64,000 nt of DNA from contig NZ_CP022162.1 of NCBI RefSeq assembly GCF_003293595.1, forward strand, positions 1,734,482 to 1,798,481, read 5' to 3'. A model generated the notes under the pieces. The model searched no databases, had not been told where the DNA came from, and was given only the letters and a program-made list of their open reading frames with translations. Shown piece by piece: positions 16,026 to 25,448 of the stretch. The position numbers and the translations under genes are program-made. Each line of letters starts with the position of its first letter. Positions within the stretch are counted from its first letter, which is position 1. This DNA is from Microbacterium sp. PM5. GTDB lineage: Bacteria; Actinomycetota; Actinomycetes; Actinomycetales; Microbacteriaceae.

Positions 16026-18413
16026 ATGAGCAGCATCCTCTGGTTCGACCAGCTCGGCATGGCCGACCTCCCCGCCGTGGGCGGAAAGAACGCGTCGCTC
16101 GGCGAGATGGTGTCCCACCTCGCCGCCGCCGGGGTGAGCGTTCCCGGCGGCTTCGCCACGACCGCCGACGCCTATCGCGAGTTCCTGGCCGAAGGCGGGC
16201 TGCGCGAACGCATCGCGGCGGCGATCGCCGAGGTCGATGTCGAGGATGTCGCGGCCCTCACCCACGCCGGTACCCAGATCCGCGCGTGGGTGGAGGAGCA
16301 GCCCTTGCCCGCAGATCTCGAGTCGTCGATCCGCACCGCGTACGAGCGGCTGACGGCGGAGCACCCCGGTGCCTCGTTCGCGGTGCGCTCCTCGGCGACC
16401 GCTGAGGACCTGCCCGACGCCTCTTTCGCCGGGCAGCAGGAGACCTTCCTCAACGTCGCCGGCATCGACAACGTCCTGGCTGCGATCCGCTCGGTGTTCG
16501 CGTCGCTGTACAACGACCGTGCCATCGCGTACCGCGCTCACCACGGGTTCGACCACGACGAGGTCGCCCTGTCGGCCGGCATCCAGAAGATGGTGCGTTC
16601 CGACGTGGGCGCTGCCGGTGTCATGTTCACCGTCGACACCGAATCGGGCTTCGAGAACGCCGTCTTCATCACCAGTTCGTACGGACTCGGCGAGGCCGTC
16701 GTGCAGGGAGCGGTCAACCCCGACGAGTTCTACGTCTCGAAGGTGGCACTGCGCGCGGGCCGTCCGGCGGTGCTCAAGCGCTCGGTCGGCGAGAAGGCCA
16801 TCGCGATGCGCTACACCGATGCGCGCGAAGCGGGAGCCTCGACGCGGTTCGAAGACGTTCCGACGGCAGAGCGTCGACGGTTCTCGATCGATGACGCCGA
16901 CCTGGTCGAGCTCGCGCGCCAGGCGCTGATCATCGAGGAGCACTACGGCCGGCCGATGGACATCGAGTGGGGCAAGGACGGCGTCGATGGTCGGCTCTAC
17001 ATCCTGCAGGCTCGACCCGAGACGGTCGTCTCGCGCGTCGAAGCCGGGGTCATCCGCCGCTTCGTGCTGGACGCGCGCGGTAAGGTCGTGACGGCCGGGC
17101 GGGCGATCGGTCAGCGCATCGGCGCGGGACCGGTGCGAGTGCTGCGCAGTCTCGACCAGATGGCCGACTTCCAGCCGGGTGAGGTGCTCATCGCCGACAT
17201 GACCGATCCCGACTGGGAGCCCATCATGAAGCGCGCGAGTGCCATCGTGACCAATCGCGGCGGTCGCACGTGCCACGCCGCGATCATCGCGCGCGAGCTC
17301 GGCATTCCCGCCGTCGTCGGCACGGGCGATGCCACCGCCGCGCTCGTGGACGGAGAGGAGGTCACCGTCTCGTGCGCGGAGGGCGACACCGGGTTCGTGT
17401 ACCGCGGCATCCTTCCGTTCGAGGAGGAGGTGACCCGGCTGGATTCCATGCCGGAGGCGCCGGTGAAGATCATGATGAACGTCGGCACGCCCGACCAGGC
17501 CTTCTCGTTCTCACGACTGCCGCACCGTGGTGTCGGGCTGGCGCGGCTGGAGTTCATCATCAATCGACAGATCGGCATCCATCCGCGAGCGCTGCTGGAG
17601 TTCGACGCGCTGGACGGCGAGCTGCGCGCCCGCGTGGCCGACGCGACCGCCGCCTACGACGCGCCGCGCGACTACTTCGTGCGGCGGGTCGCGGAGGGCG
17701 TGTCGATGATCGCGGCGGCGTTCTGGCCCGAGCCGGTGATCGTGCGTCTCAGCGACTTCAAGTCGAACGAGTACGCCAACCTCGTCGGTGGCGAGCTGTA
17801 CGAGCCGCACGAGGAGAACCCGATGCTCGGCTACCGCGGCGCCTCGCGCTACATCTCGCCCGACTTCCGCGCGTGCTTCGACATGGAGTGCGAGGCGCTC
17901 CGGTTCGTGCGCGAGGAGATGGGCTTCACCAACGTGCAGGTGATGGTGCCGTTCGTGCGCACCGTCGGCGAAGGGCACGCGGTGGTCGAGTTGCTCGCCG
18001 AGAACGGGCTGCGTCGCGGCGAGAACGACCTCAAGGTCATCATGATGTGCGAGCTGCCCTCGAACGCGCTGCTCGCGGATCAGTTCCTGGAGTTCTTCGA
18101 CGGATTCTCGATCGGGTCGAACGACATGACCCAGCTGACGCTGGGGCTCGATCGCGATTCGGCGCTCGTGGCCTCCACGTTCGATGAGCGCGATCCGGCC
18201 GTGCTGCGCCTGCTGTCGATGGCGATCAGCGCGTGCCGTGCGGCAGGGAAGTACGTCGGCATCTGCGGACAGGGCCCGTCGGATCATCCGGACCTCGCCG
18301 AATGGCTCGTCGCGGAGGGGATCGAGTCCGTCTCGCTCAACCCCGACACGGTCGTCGAGACGTGGCTGCAACTGTCGAAGACCGTGGAGGCGACAGCTCC
18401 GCAGGCCGGGTGA
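16026..18413 (+). CDS. ppsA: phosphoenolpyruvate synthase
   Basis: A 795-residue PEP synthase (EC 2.7.9.2), converting pyruvate, ATP and water to PEP, AMP and phosphate for gluconeogenesis. The N-terminal ATP-grasp domain begins [20 protein letters not shown]; the swivelling phosphohistidine domain has [19 protein letters not shown] with H417; the C-terminal TIM barrel ends with [17 protein letters not shown]. Length matches the E. coli enzyme. The ATG at 16026 is 44 bp after ppsR, so the kinase and its target form an operon. The T in GGRT next to H417 is the expected regulatory phosphorylation site. The stop abuts the stop of the convergent MocR gene with no spacing. Confidence 0.96.
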   Translation: MSSILWFDQLGMADLPAVGGKNASLGEMVSHLAAAGVSVPGGFATTADAYREFLAEGGLRERIAAAIAEVDVEDVAALTHAGTQIRAWVEEQPLPADLESSIRTAYERLTAEHPGASFAVRSSATAEDLPDASFAGQQETFLNVAGIDNVLAAIRSVFASLYNDRAIAYRAHHGFDHDEVALSAGIQKMVRSDVGAAGVMFTVDTESGFENAVFITSSYGLGEAVVQGAVNPDEFYVSKVALRAGRPAVLKRSVGEKAIAMRYTDAREAGASTRFEDVPTAERRRFSIDDADLVELARQALIIEEHYGRPMDIEWGKDGVDGRLYILQARPETVVSRVEAGVIRRFVLDARGKVVTAGRAIGQRIGAGPVRVLRSLDQMADFQPGEVLIADMTDPDWEPIMKRASAIVTNRGGRTCHAAIIARELGIPAVVGTGDATAALVDGEEVTVSCAEGDTGFVYRGILPFEEEVTRLDSMPEAPVKIMMNVGTPDQAFSFSRLPHRGVGLARLEFIINRQIGIHPRALLEFDALDGELRARVADATAAYDAPRDYFVRRVAEGVSMIAAAFWPEPVIVRLSDFKSNEYANLVGGELYEPHEENPMLGYRGASRYISPDFRACFDMECEALRFVREEMGFTNVQVMVPFVRTVGEGHAVVELLAENGLRRGENDLKVIMMCELPSNALLADQFLEFFDGFSIGSNDMTQLTLGLDRDSALVASTFDERDPAVLRLLSMAISACRAAGKYVGICGQGPSDHPDLAEWLVAEGIESVSLNPDTVVETWLQLSKTVEATAPQAG

Positions 18414-19868
18414 TCACTCCGCGCGCCACACCCGCCCGAGCCGCTCGATCGCGGCGTGGAGCAGCTCGTCGGGAGAGGTGAACGGGATGCGGAGGTGGTC
18501 GTCGGCGGGTGCGGATGCCGAGAACTCCGACCCGCCGGCGACCGCGACGCCCGCCAGAGCCGCACGCCGCGCAAATGCGGTCGCCGAACCCGAGGGCAGG
18601 CGCGCCCAGAGCGAGAGGCCGCCGCGCGGCACGTCGAAGGTCCAGCCCGGAAGGTGCTCGTGCATCATCGGGACCAACCGCTCCAGCGCCGCGGCGTGGG
18701 TGGCGCTCGCGTCGCGGCGCAGGGCGGGCGCGTTGTCGAGAAGACCCAACGCCATGTGCTGCGCCGGGAGGCTGGCGGCCTGGTCGACGAGCTGCCGCGA
18801 TGCGCGCAGCCGCCGGATGAGCACGGGATCAGCGCGCGCCCACCCGATGCGCAGTCCCAGCCACGCCCATTTCGACAACGAGTCGACGACGATCACGGGC
18901 GCATCCGGCCGCAGCGCCGCGAGCGATACGGGAACGACGCCGTCGAAGGAGATGTTCGCGAGTACGCGGTCTTCGATGACACGCACGCCGTAGCGGGCGG
19001 AGAGTTCAGCGACAGCCAGACGCGATGCCGGAGGCATGCGTGATCCGGTCGGGTTGTGGTGGTGGGGGTTGAGGGCGATGAGGACAGGGCGCAGGGCCAC
19101 GATCGCGGTCTCCAGGGCATCCACGTCGACGCCGTCCGGCGTCATCGGCACCCCGTGCACGCGCGCTCCTCGCCGCCGGACTGGGTCGACGAGACCCGGC
19201 CAACTGAGCTCCTCGCTCAGCACGATGTCACCCGGAGAGACGAGCTCGTCGATCACGAGGCTCAGCGCCTGCTGGGCGCCGCTGGTGACGATCACCTGCT
19301 CGGGCGTCGTCGGCGTGCCGTCGTCGGACAGCAGTCGCGCGATACGCTCGCGCACCTCGGGCAGGCCCGCGGGGTCGGAATCGGTGGCCGTCGCGGCGAC
19401 GAGGGCGGCATCGAACCCGCGCACGATCTCGATCGTGCGCGCAGGGATGCGCGGCACCGCGCGCAGGAGGTCGATGGCGGCGGGCGCGGCCTGGAAGAGG
19501 CTCTCGCCCTGCGAGCGCCGGGCCGGCAGCGCGATCGCGGCGCCCGCGACGCGCGTGCCGCTGCCCTGGCGCCGTTCCAGCACGCCGCTGTCGGCGAGCG
19601 CGGCGTAGGCCGCGACCACGGTGCCGCGCGATACCGCGACGGCCGCGGCGAGCGCGCGCTCCGAGGGCAGTCTGTCACCCGGGCGCAGTTCTCCCGAGCT
19701 CACGAGCGCCCGCAGAGCAGCGGCCAGACTCGCAGTCAGAGACCCATCGGAGTCGGCCCAGCGACCCAGCCGTGCCGCCAGCGCCGTGGGAGACACCGCT
19801 GCGGCACGGTCCGTATCGGCCAATCGTGTGACCACTCGCGGCGAAGTGGCCCTGTCGTGAGCGTTCAT
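18414..19868 (-). CDS. MocR-type regulator (GntR HTH fused to class I aminotransferase domain)
   Basis: A 484-residue fusion. Residues about 40-110 are a GntR-type winged helix (GELRPGDRLPSERALAAAV, VSRGTVVAAYAAL, LERRQGSGTRV). The rest is a fold-type I aminotransferase-like domain: NPHHHNPTG, VDSLSKWAWLGLRIGWA with the PLP lysine, and the C-terminal LRIPFTSP arginine. MocR regulators bind PLP or PLP-amino acid adducts and control vitamin B6, GABA, taurine or other amine genes. No obvious target lies divergently except a short unknown gene. The ATG at 19868 has a weak CAGAAT box 8 nt upstream. Confidence 0.9.
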   Translation of the reverse strand: MNAHDRATSPRVVTRLADTDRAAAVSPTALAARLGRWADSDGSLTASLAAALRALVSSGELRPGDRLPSERALAAAVAVSRGTVVAAYAALADSGVLERRQGSGTRVAGAAIALPARRSQGESLFQAAPAAIDLLRAVPRIPARTIEIVRGFDAALVAATATDSDPAGLPEVRERIARLLSDDGTPTTPEQVIVTSGAQQALSLVIDELVSPGDIVLSEELSWPGLVDPVRRRGARVHGVPMTPDGVDVDALETAIVALRPVLIALNPHHHNPTGSRMPPASRLAVAELSARYGVRVIEDRVLANISFDGVVPVSLAALRPDAPVIVVDSLSKWAWLGLRIGWARADPVLIRRLRASRQLVDQAASLPAQHMALGLLDNAPALRRDASATHAAALERLVPMMHEHLPGWTFDVPRGGLSLWARLPSGSATAFARRAALAGVAVAGGSEFSASAPADDHLRIPFTSPDELLHAAIERLGRVWRAE

Positions 19869-19935
19869 CGAAACCGATTCTGGTCCAATGACCCGCCGCC
19901 CTGTGACCCCCCTTCCTCAGAATCAGCCAGCCACC

Positions 19936-20277
19936 ATGCCACTTGAGTCGGAGTGGATAATCGCACGCGTCATCGATTGGCTCGCGGACGACGACCGCGG
20001 CGGCGACACGGACGGTCACGACGCCCTCGATGCCCACCGCGACACGCTCGGCGCGATCGACGCGGGCATCGCGCGACGACTCCGTCAGCCCGCATGCCCG
20101 CCCGGTGCGCGAACGGCGATGCTGGTCCGGTCCATCACGACCGCGACGCGGCGGCATCCGGCGCTCTGCACGCTCACGGTCGCCGACCTCGTCTCCGGGA
20201 CACCGGTCGAACCGCGTCAGAGCGCGAACGGCACGCCGGCGGTAGGCACACGCAACCTGTCGGCGAGTCCCGCGTAG
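19936..20277 (+). CDS. small hypothetical protein
   Basis: Not recognised. A 113-residue frame with strongly GC-rich third positions, so coding is likely, starting MPLESEWIIARVIDWLAD. The mean composition is hydrophilic with no membrane segment or known motif; a short helical N-terminus is followed by an Arg/Ala-rich middle. It is divergent from the MocR regulator, and its last 61 bp overlap the 3' end of the convergent MBL-fold gene. An upstream in-frame ATG at 19888 is possible. It fills most of the otherwise gene-free stretch 19869-20216. Confidence 0.4.
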   Translation: MPLESEWIIARVIDWLADDDRGGDTDGHDALDAHRDTLGAIDAGIARRLRQPACPPGARTAMLVRSITTATRRHPALCTLTVADLVSGTPVEPRQSANGTPAVGTRNLSASPA

Positions 20278-20975
20278 GCGAACTCACGCTCGAGGCGGTC
20301 GATCGTCTCGGTGAAATGGTGCCATCCCTCGGCATGCACCGGAACGATGATCGCCTCGCCCAACGCCCGTGCGGCCTCGACCGCGGTGCGCGCGTTGAGG
20401 GTGAGGTCGCTGTCGCCGAAACGCCCGACGTTGGCCGCACCGGTGAACAGGACGGCGATGTCGATCGGGCCGATGCGTTCGACGATCTCGGCGACGAGCG
20501 CACTATCGGCATTGTCGCCGGAGACGTAGACGACGGGCTCGCCCGCGGCGCGCAGGACGAAACCCGTCACCGGCCCGGAAAGCTCCTCGGCGCCGGCCGG
20601 ACCGTGGAGAGCCGGGACGGCGATGATCTCGACACTGCCGACGGTGTGGCACTGCCACGACGCGAGGCCGTGGACGCCCTCGATGCGCGAGGCCGCTGCG
20701 GGCGTGGAGAGCACGGTGGTGGCGCGCGCCAGGAACGCGCGGCCCGCGGCATCCAGGTTGTCGGGATGCTGGTCGTGCGACAGGAGCACGACGTCGATCC
20801 GGCCGACGTCGTCGGGCGTCAGGGCAGGACCGGTGAGCTTGTGCAGCGTCACCGTTCCCGACGGGTAGTCACCCGGCTCGTCGAACGTCGGATCCGTGAG
20901 GACGCGGATGCCGGCGTACTCGATGATCGCCGTGGGACCGCCGACGAGAGTGAGCACGGGGCGCGGTGAGGTCAT
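20217..20975 (-). CDS. MBL-fold metal-dependent hydrolase (UlaG-like)
   Basis: A 252-residue metallo-beta-lactamase-fold protein. The metal motif HxxHxDN appears as LLSHDQHPDNLD at about residue 65, with further candidates H124 (PALHGPAG) and D-containing YVSGDNAD, and a C-terminal VPVHAEGWHHF. This is the RomA/UlaG-like group that hydrolyses phosphodiester or lactone bonds, often annotated as L-ascorbate-6-phosphate lactonase or N-acyl-phosphatidylethanolamine phospholipase D-like. The ATG at 20975 is preferred; the longer frame lacks an RBS. Substrate unknown. Confidence 0.8.
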   Translation of the reverse strand: MTSPRPVLTLVGGPTAIIEYAGIRVLTDPTFDEPGDYPSGTVTLHKLTGPALTPDDVGRIDVVLLSHDQHPDNLDAAGRAFLARATTVLSTPAAASRIEGVHGLASWQCHTVGSVEIIAVPALHGPAGAEELSGPVTGFVLRAAGEPVVYVSGDNADSALVAEIVERIGPIDIAVLFTGAANVGRFGDSDLTLNARTAVEAARALGEAIIVPVHAEGWHHFTETIDRLEREFAYAGLADRLRVPTAGVPFAL

Positions 20976-21023
20976 CCTCCCATTCTCTCTCGGCCCACGA
21001 CCTCCGCCGGAGCCGAGCACGCG

Positions 21024-22328
21024 TCAGTGGGTGAAGACGGGGAGGGTGCGTTCGGGCGCGACCACGTACCGGCGTCCGTAGGGGGAGATCCATTCGAGCG
21101 ATCCGGAAGAGGTGCCCTCGCTGAGTTGGCGCACCTGCCAGCCACCGTGGTGTTTGACGGTGTGGTGTCCGCGACACAGTGGGGCGAGGTTGGTCAGCGC
21201 GGTATGGCCGCCGTGTTCCCAGGCGAGGGTGTGGTCGAGGTCGCATCGGTCGGCGGGCATTCCGCAGCCAGGTGCCATGCACCGCGCCGCGCGCCAGCGG
21301 GCGAGCTGCTGCAGCGCGGGTGGGGGCCGGTAGCGTTCTCGCCCGACGGAGACGACGGCGCCGGTGTCGGGGTGGGTGAGGATCCGCATCCACCCGTCTC
21401 CCCCGCCGCACAGCTCGCGGGCTCTGTCGATCGGGATCGGCCCGACACCGTCGACGACGGCGACCCCGCAGTTCAGAGCATCGGTGGATGCGTCGAGGAG
21501 GGCAAGGGCGGGAACGGTGACGACGACGGTGGCTCGGATGCCGCGGGCGGCGTCCGGGTGAGCGGTGCAGGTGCCGTCGATCAGCAGGTCGCCGAACACG
21601 TCTGCGCGCGCCTGCTCCAGCGTGCGCTCATCGCCGTCAGCAGCAGTCACCGCCTTCGCGATCGCGGTGAGCCGTCCGTGGATGGCGTGGGCTTCCACCG
21701 CCGGGAGGTAGGCGTTCAGCCATGCCATCCCGTCGTCCGCCGGTTCCACGAACACCCGCCGCTCGTCCAGCGCCCGCTCGTGCCGCTCCGGGAGGCTCTC
21801 CACACGGGTCTGGTCGATCAGCGCCCGCAGCCGGCGACGGAATGTGCCGACCGGTTCCGCCTCCGCGAGGACGAGCGCCCGCGGAAAGACCGCGTCGCGC
21901 TCGGTCGCGGCGAGCGGGTCGAGCAGTTCGACCAACACGTGCACGTGCCGTTCCGTCACCCGCGCCGCCCCCAACGCGGCCAGCGCGGCGGGGTAGCGGG
22001 TCTCGAGCGCCTGCGCCTCGGCGATCAGCATCCCGGCGGCATGCTCCGTGACCCGCAGCGCCGCCGCGAGTTCCAACCGGATCGCCCGCTCGGCCACATC
22101 GATGAGGCCCCGACCGCGACCAGCAGCGTCTGCGAGAGCTTCTCGCCGGTACGTGGCGACCCGTCGGTAGCGTTCCGCGGCGAAAACGGCGACCATCGCA
22201 TCCGCATCACAGACCAGGTCCACCGCATCGGGCGGAACCCAGCCCGGATCGCACGGAAACGCATCGTCTTCGACGGCATCCCACCCGCCCGGAACATCCG
22301 GGGAGGAACTACCGTCGACGACCTTCAT
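21024..22328 (-). CDS. DUF222 / HNH endonuclease domain protein
   Basis: A 434-residue protein with an N-terminal DUF222 helical domain (about residues 30-330) and a C-terminal HNH nuclease motif: CMAPGCGMPADRCDLDH, then LTNLAPLCRGHHTVKH. Members occur in several copies in actinobacterial genomes, where they were first seen as repeat-like sequences in mycobacteria; their role is unknown. The start at 22328 (MKVVDGSSS) is supported by a TAGCGT box 7 nt upstream; upstream ATGs at 22358 and 22376 lie before that box. Codon use is like the neighbours, so there is no sign of recent arrival. Confidence 0.88.
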   Translation of the reverse strand: MKVVDGSSSPDVPGGWDAVEDDAFPCDPGWVPPDAVDLVCDADAMVAVFAAERYRRVATYRREALADAAGRGRGLIDVAERAIRLELAAALRVTEHAAGMLIAEAQALETRYPAALAALGAARVTERHVHVLVELLDPLAATERDAVFPRALVLAEAEPVGTFRRRLRALIDQTRVESLPERHERALDERRVFVEPADDGMAWLNAYLPAVEAHAIHGRLTAIAKAVTAADGDERTLEQARADVFGDLLIDGTCTAHPDAARGIRATVVVTVPALALLDASTDALNCGVAVVDGVGPIPIDRARELCGGGDGWMRILTHPDTGAVVSVGRERYRPPPALQQLARWRAARCMAPGCGMPADRCDLDHTLAWEHGGHTALTNLAPLCRGHHTVKHHGGWQVRQLSEGTSSGSLEWISPYGRRYVVAPERTLPVFTH

Positions 22329-22335
22329 AGCCCCG

Positions 22336-22341
22336 ACGCTA
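22336..22341 (-). promoter_or_regulatory. -10 box TAGCGT, leaderless promoter of DUF222-HNH gene
   Basis: On the minus strand TAGCGT is followed after 7 nt by the ATG at 22328, and there is no RBS. This decides the start. Confidence 0.5.
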
Positions 22342-22401
22342 CCGGCAACCTCCGACATTCCTCGTCGGAGAGGCACCGAAAACCGCAGTTCAGGAGGAGA
22401 T

Positions 22402-22812
22402 TCAGCCTCCCAGGACCATCATCCGCTCGGGATTCGGCAGCGGCACGAACCCGACCTTCTCGTACACGCCGTGGGCGTCGGCGGTCGCGAGCATGGTCCG
22501 CTTCAGTCCCCACGGCCGAACCGCGGCCGCGATCGTCTCGGCGAGCAGCGTTCCGACACCCGCGCCGCGTGCGGACGGCGTGACGAACACGTCGCACACC
22601 CACGCGAACGTCGCAGCATCGGTGACGACGCGCGCGTAGCCGACGAGTATGCCGTCGGCATCCAACGCCCCGAAGTTCAGCGACGCCCGGGCGGCGCGTT
22701 CGACGAGCTCACGGCTGCGCCCGAGCGCCCAATACGCCTCCTCGGAGAGCCAGCGGTGCACGAGGTCCAGGTCGATCTCGTCCAGCTCTGTCGTCACGCG
22801 CACACCGGTCAT
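22402..22812 (-). CDS. GNAT family N-acetyltransferase
   Basis: A 136-residue GNAT enzyme. The acetyl-CoA loop is SARGAGVGTLLAETI (motif A, about residues 80-94) after the beta-strand WVCDVFVTP; motif B is TADAHGVYEKVGFVPL. Small-molecule or protein acetyl transfer is expected; the acceptor is unknown. The start at 22812 (MTGVRVTTELDE) is fixed by TATGCT 6 nt upstream. The protein is short but complete for the family. It is divergent from rnhA, with 73 bp between starts. Confidence 0.88.
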   Translation of the reverse strand: MTGVRVTTELDEIDLDLVHRWLSEEAYWALGRSRELVERAARASLNFGALDADGILVGYARVVTDAATFAWVCDVFVTPSARGAGVGTLLAETIAAAVRPWGLKRTMLATADAHGVYEKVGFVPLPNPERMMVLGG

Positions 22813-22818
22813 GTCGTC

Positions 22819-22824
22819 AGCATA
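22819..22824 (-). promoter_or_regulatory. -10 box TATGCT, leaderless promoter of GNAT gene
   Basis: TATGCT on the minus strand lies 6 nt before the ATG at 22812. No RBS is present. Confidence 0.55.
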
Positions 22825-22873
22825 CGAGAGGAGCCCGGACGCACCCGCGGCATCCGCCGCCTGCCCCATCGAG

Positions 22874-22879
22874 TACCGT
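22874..22879 (+). promoter_or_regulatory. -10 box TACCGT, leaderless promoter of rnhA
   Basis: TACCGT lies 6 nt before the GTG at 22886. It supports that start over the long upstream open frame. Confidence 0.5.
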
Positions 22880-22885
22880 CGAACG

Positions 22886-23431
22886 GTGACTTCCGCGACC
22901 GATCCGACCGACACCTACACCGTGGCCACCGACGGCGCCTGCAAGGGCAACCCGGGACCGACCGGTTGGGCATGGGTCGGCGAAGACGGACACTGGGCGG
23001 CGGGCGCGATCCCGGTGGGCACGAACAACATCGGCGAGCTCATGGGGCTGCTGAAGGCGATCGAGGACCACGCGGACGTCGCACATCTCGTCGTGCAGGC
23101 CGACTCGAAGTACGCGATCGACACGTACTCCTCGTGGATGGATGCCCACCGCCGCCGCGGCTGGAAGACCTCCACCGGAGCACCCACCAAGAACCGCGAC
23201 CTGCTCGAACAGCTCATCGCCGCTCGCGACGCGCGGCGAGCGGCCGGTCTTCCCGACGTCGTGCTCGAGCACGTCCGCGGGCACCGCGGACACGTCCTGA
23301 ACGAATGGGCCGACGAACGCGCCGTCCGCGGCGCCGAGCACGCCGCGAAGGGCACTGCGAGTGCGTGGTCGTCGTTGGGCGGCCTGCACCCTCAGCTCGA
23401 CGTGTCCGCAGCACCGAAGAAGAAGCGCTAG
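22886..23431 (+). CDS. rnhA: ribonuclease HI
   Basis: A 181-residue RNase HI (EC 3.1.26.4) that cuts the RNA strand of RNA-DNA hybrids. The four acidic metal ligands are visible: D in VATDGACKGNPGP, E in NNIGELMGLLKA, D in VQADSKYAID and D in LNEWADERA; the conserved H is in VRGHRGHVLNEW. A short Lys-rich tail (PKKKR) ends the protein. The GTG at 22886 is chosen because of the -10 box and because it places the catalytic Asp at the usual distance from the N-terminus. The last 4 bp overlap the convergent VOC gene. Confidence 0.93.
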   Translation: MTSATDPTDTYTVATDGACKGNPGPTGWAWVGEDGHWAAGAIPVGTNNIGELMGLLKAIEDHADVAHLVVQADSKYAIDTYSSWMDAHRRRGWKTSTGAPTKNRDLLEQLIAARDARRAAGLPDVVLEHVRGHRGHVLNEWADERAVRGAEHAAKGTASAWSSLGGLHPQLDVSAAPKKKR

Positions 23432-23790
23432 TCCTGGGTCGTCCCCTCGAACAGGCCGATGTGGTTGCCGTCGGGGTCGACGATCACTGCCCACCAGCTC
23501 TTCGCCGTGATCGGCTGCTTGCCCATGGCGACCGTCGCCCCGGCGGCCTCGGCCTTGGCGATGGTGTCGTCGATCGAATCGACCTCGACGTACGAACGCG
23601 GCTGGGTGAACCCCTCGCTGCGCGGGGCGAGTCCGCCGCCGCTGATGCCGTTGGGGGCCGACCACATCGGGTAGCCCTCGAAGCCGGGCGGCTCCGCGAT
23701 CTGCCAGCCGAACAGCTCGGAGTAGAACGCCGCCGCCGTCGCCACGTCCGCGACCGGGATGTCGATGTGCGTGATGTCGCCGTGTGCCAT
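23428..23790 (-). CDS. VOC family (glyoxalase/bleomycin-resistance fold) protein
   Basis: A 120-residue single-module VOC protein: ITHIDIPVADVATAAAFYSELFGW opens the first beta-alpha-beta unit, and WAVIVDPDGNHIGLFEG closes the second. A conserved metal His is in THIDIP and a Glu in GLFEG. The family includes glyoxalases, dioxygenases and antibiotic-binding proteins; no specific function can be named. Start at 23790, with GAAGGGGG as RBS. Confidence 0.85.
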   Translation of the reverse strand: MAHGDITHIDIPVADVATAAAFYSELFGWQIAEPPGFEGYPMWSAPNGISGGGLAPRSEGFTQPRSYVEVDSIDDTIAKAEAAGATVAMGKQPITAKSWWAVIVDPDGNHIGLFEGTTQD

Positions 23791-23846
23791 GAGGGCCCCC
23801 TTCGTCGCGCACAGTCTTCGCCACCGGGGGTGCGCCCGCAAGAGGG

Positions 23847-24341
23847 TCACATCTTGCGCGTCAACCGTTCACACGCGTCCAGCGCCGGCCGCTGCCCGGC
23901 GACCAGTCGGGGGCGGGCTTCTGCGAGCGGCATCCAGGCCACGCGGTCGATCTCGGGAAAGCTCTGACGGCGTCCCGACCGCGGCGGCCACTCCATCTCG
24001 AACGCGCCGAACACGAGCGCGGCGCGGTCGGCATCGGAGGCGAGGAATCCCGTGCCGTCGCCACAGAACACCGTGACGGACTTCGCCCCCGAAGAGTACG
24101 CGAAGGTGCCGAGCTCGACATACGGGACATCCGGCGGATCGACACCGAGTTCTTCGCGGAACTCGCGCGCGGCGGCATCCCTCGCCGACTCCGACCGCGG
24201 GTCGAACTCGCCCTTGGGGATCGACCAGGCCCCCTCGTCCTTGCGCGCCCAGAACGGACCGCCCATATGTGCGACGAGCGCCGACACCGTGCCGTCCGGA
24301 TCGGTCCGGTACAGCAGGATGCCGGCGCTCGTCGTGACCAT
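23847..24341 (-). CDS. Nudix hydrolase
   Basis: A 164-residue Nudix protein. The Nudix box starts with the G of KGEFDP and continues ARDAAAREFREELGV (GX5EX7REUXEEXGU), binding the divalent metal for cleavage of a nucleoside diphosphate-linked substrate. The N-terminal TTSAGILLYR and the ending RPALDACERL match small actinobacterial NTP-pyrophosphohydrolase-type Nudix proteins. Start at MVTTSAG (24341); the 36 upstream codons lack support. The exact substrate is unknown. Confidence 0.9.
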   Translation of the reverse strand: MVTTSAGILLYRTDPDGTVSALVAHMGGPFWARKDEGAWSIPKGEFDPRSESARDAAAREFREELGVDPPDVPYVELGTFAYSSGAKSVTVFCGDGTGFLASDADRAALVFGAFEMEWPPRSGRRQSFPEIDRVAWMPLAEARPRLVAGQRPALDACERLTRKM

Positions 24342-24372
24342 CGTCAGACGACGTCTCTCATCGTGAGAGCGC

Positions 24373-25386
24373 TCAGAGCGGACGAGAGGCAGGCGAGACC
24401 GTGTAGGTCTCTTCGGGGTCGGTGACCGCGGCGGGGGCGAGGGCCTCATCGATCGCCGACATCACCTCGGCATCGAGGACGACGCCGGACGCCTTGACCG
24501 AGTCCTCGAGCTGCTCGGGGCGCGAGGCGCCCACGAGTGCCGCCGAGACGTTCGGGTTCTGCAGCACCCACGCGATCGCCAGCTGCGGCATGGTGAGGCC
24601 CGCCTGCTCGGCGATCGGCTTGAGCTTCTGCACGGCGGCGAGCGTGTCGTCCTGCAGGAAGCGCTTGATGAAGTTCGCCCCGCTCTTCTCGTCGGTCGCC
24701 CGCGAGCCCTCGGGAACGGGCTGACCGGGCAGGTACTTGCCGCTGAGCACGCCCTGCGCCATCGGCGACCAGACGATCTGCGAGATGCCGAGCTCCTCGG
24801 AGGTCGGCACGACCTTGCCCTCGATGACGCGCCAGAGCGCCGAGTACTGCGGCTGGTTGCTCACGAGCTGGAAGTTCAGCTCCTTGGCGAGTGCGGCGCC
24901 CTCGCGCAGCTGCTCGGCCGTCCACTCGCTGACGCCGATGTAGAGGGCCTTGCCCTGGCGCACGATGTCGGCGAACGCCTGCATCGTCTCCTCGAGCGGG
25001 GTCTCGTAGTCGAAGCGGTGCGCCTGGTACAGGTCGACGTAGTCGACGTTCAGCCGGCGGAGCGAGCCGTGGATGCCGTCGAAGAGGTGCTTGCGCGACA
25101 GACCCTGGTCGTTCGGACCCTTCTTGCCGATCGGCCAGTAGACCTTCGTGAAGACCTCGTAGTCGGTGCGCTCGAGGCCCTTCAGTGCGTCGGCCAACAC
25201 GACCTCCGCGGCGGTGTTGGCGTAGGCATCCGCGGTATCGAACGACGTGATGCCGAGATCGAGTGCCTTGTGCACGGTGGCGATGGCGGCGTCGTTCTCC
25301 ACCTGGGAGGCGTGGGTCACCCAGTTGCCGTAGGTGATCTCCGAAACCTTGAAGCCGCTGTTGCCGAGATAGCGATAGTTGACCAT
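24373..25386 (-). CDS. aldo/keto reductase (voltage-gated K+ channel beta-like)
   Basis: A 337-residue AKR with a TIM barrel and NADPH binding. The catalytic tetrad is visible: D in FDTADAYANT (with Y), K in EVFTKVYWP and H in LYQAHRFD. The C-terminal cofactor part includes ALVGASRPEQLEDSV. The sequence is of the AKR6/Kv-beta-like group found widely in bacteria as general aldehyde/ketone reductases. The leaderless TAGCGT box 6 nt upstream sets the start at 25386. A separate transcription unit, with rlmN upstream on the same strand. Confidence 0.92.
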   Translation of the reverse strand: MVNYRYLGNSGFKVSEITYGNWVTHASQVENDAAIATVHKALDLGITSFDTADAYANTAAEVVLADALKGLERTDYEVFTKVYWPIGKKGPNDQGLSRKHLFDGIHGSLRRLNVDYVDLYQAHRFDYETPLEETMQAFADIVRQGKALYIGVSEWTAEQLREGAALAKELNFQLVSNQPQYSALWRVIEGKVVPTSEELGISQIVWSPMAQGVLSGKYLPGQPVPEGSRATDEKSGANFIKRFLQDDTLAAVQKLKPIAEQAGLTMPQLAIAWVLQNPNVSAALVGASRPEQLEDSVKASGVVLDAEVMSAIDEALAPAAVTDPEETYTVSPASRPL

Positions 25387-25392
25387 GACTCC

Positions 25393-25398
25393 ACGCTA
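25393..25398 (-). promoter_or_regulatory. -10 box TAGCGT, leaderless promoter of the aldo/keto reductase
   Basis: Minus-strand TAGCGT, 6 nt before the ATG at 25386. Confidence 0.5.
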
Positions 25399-25448
25399 CT
25401 GCCGCCGCCGATGCACGGGGCCAGCCTTGACAGGACGCGTCGACGGGT

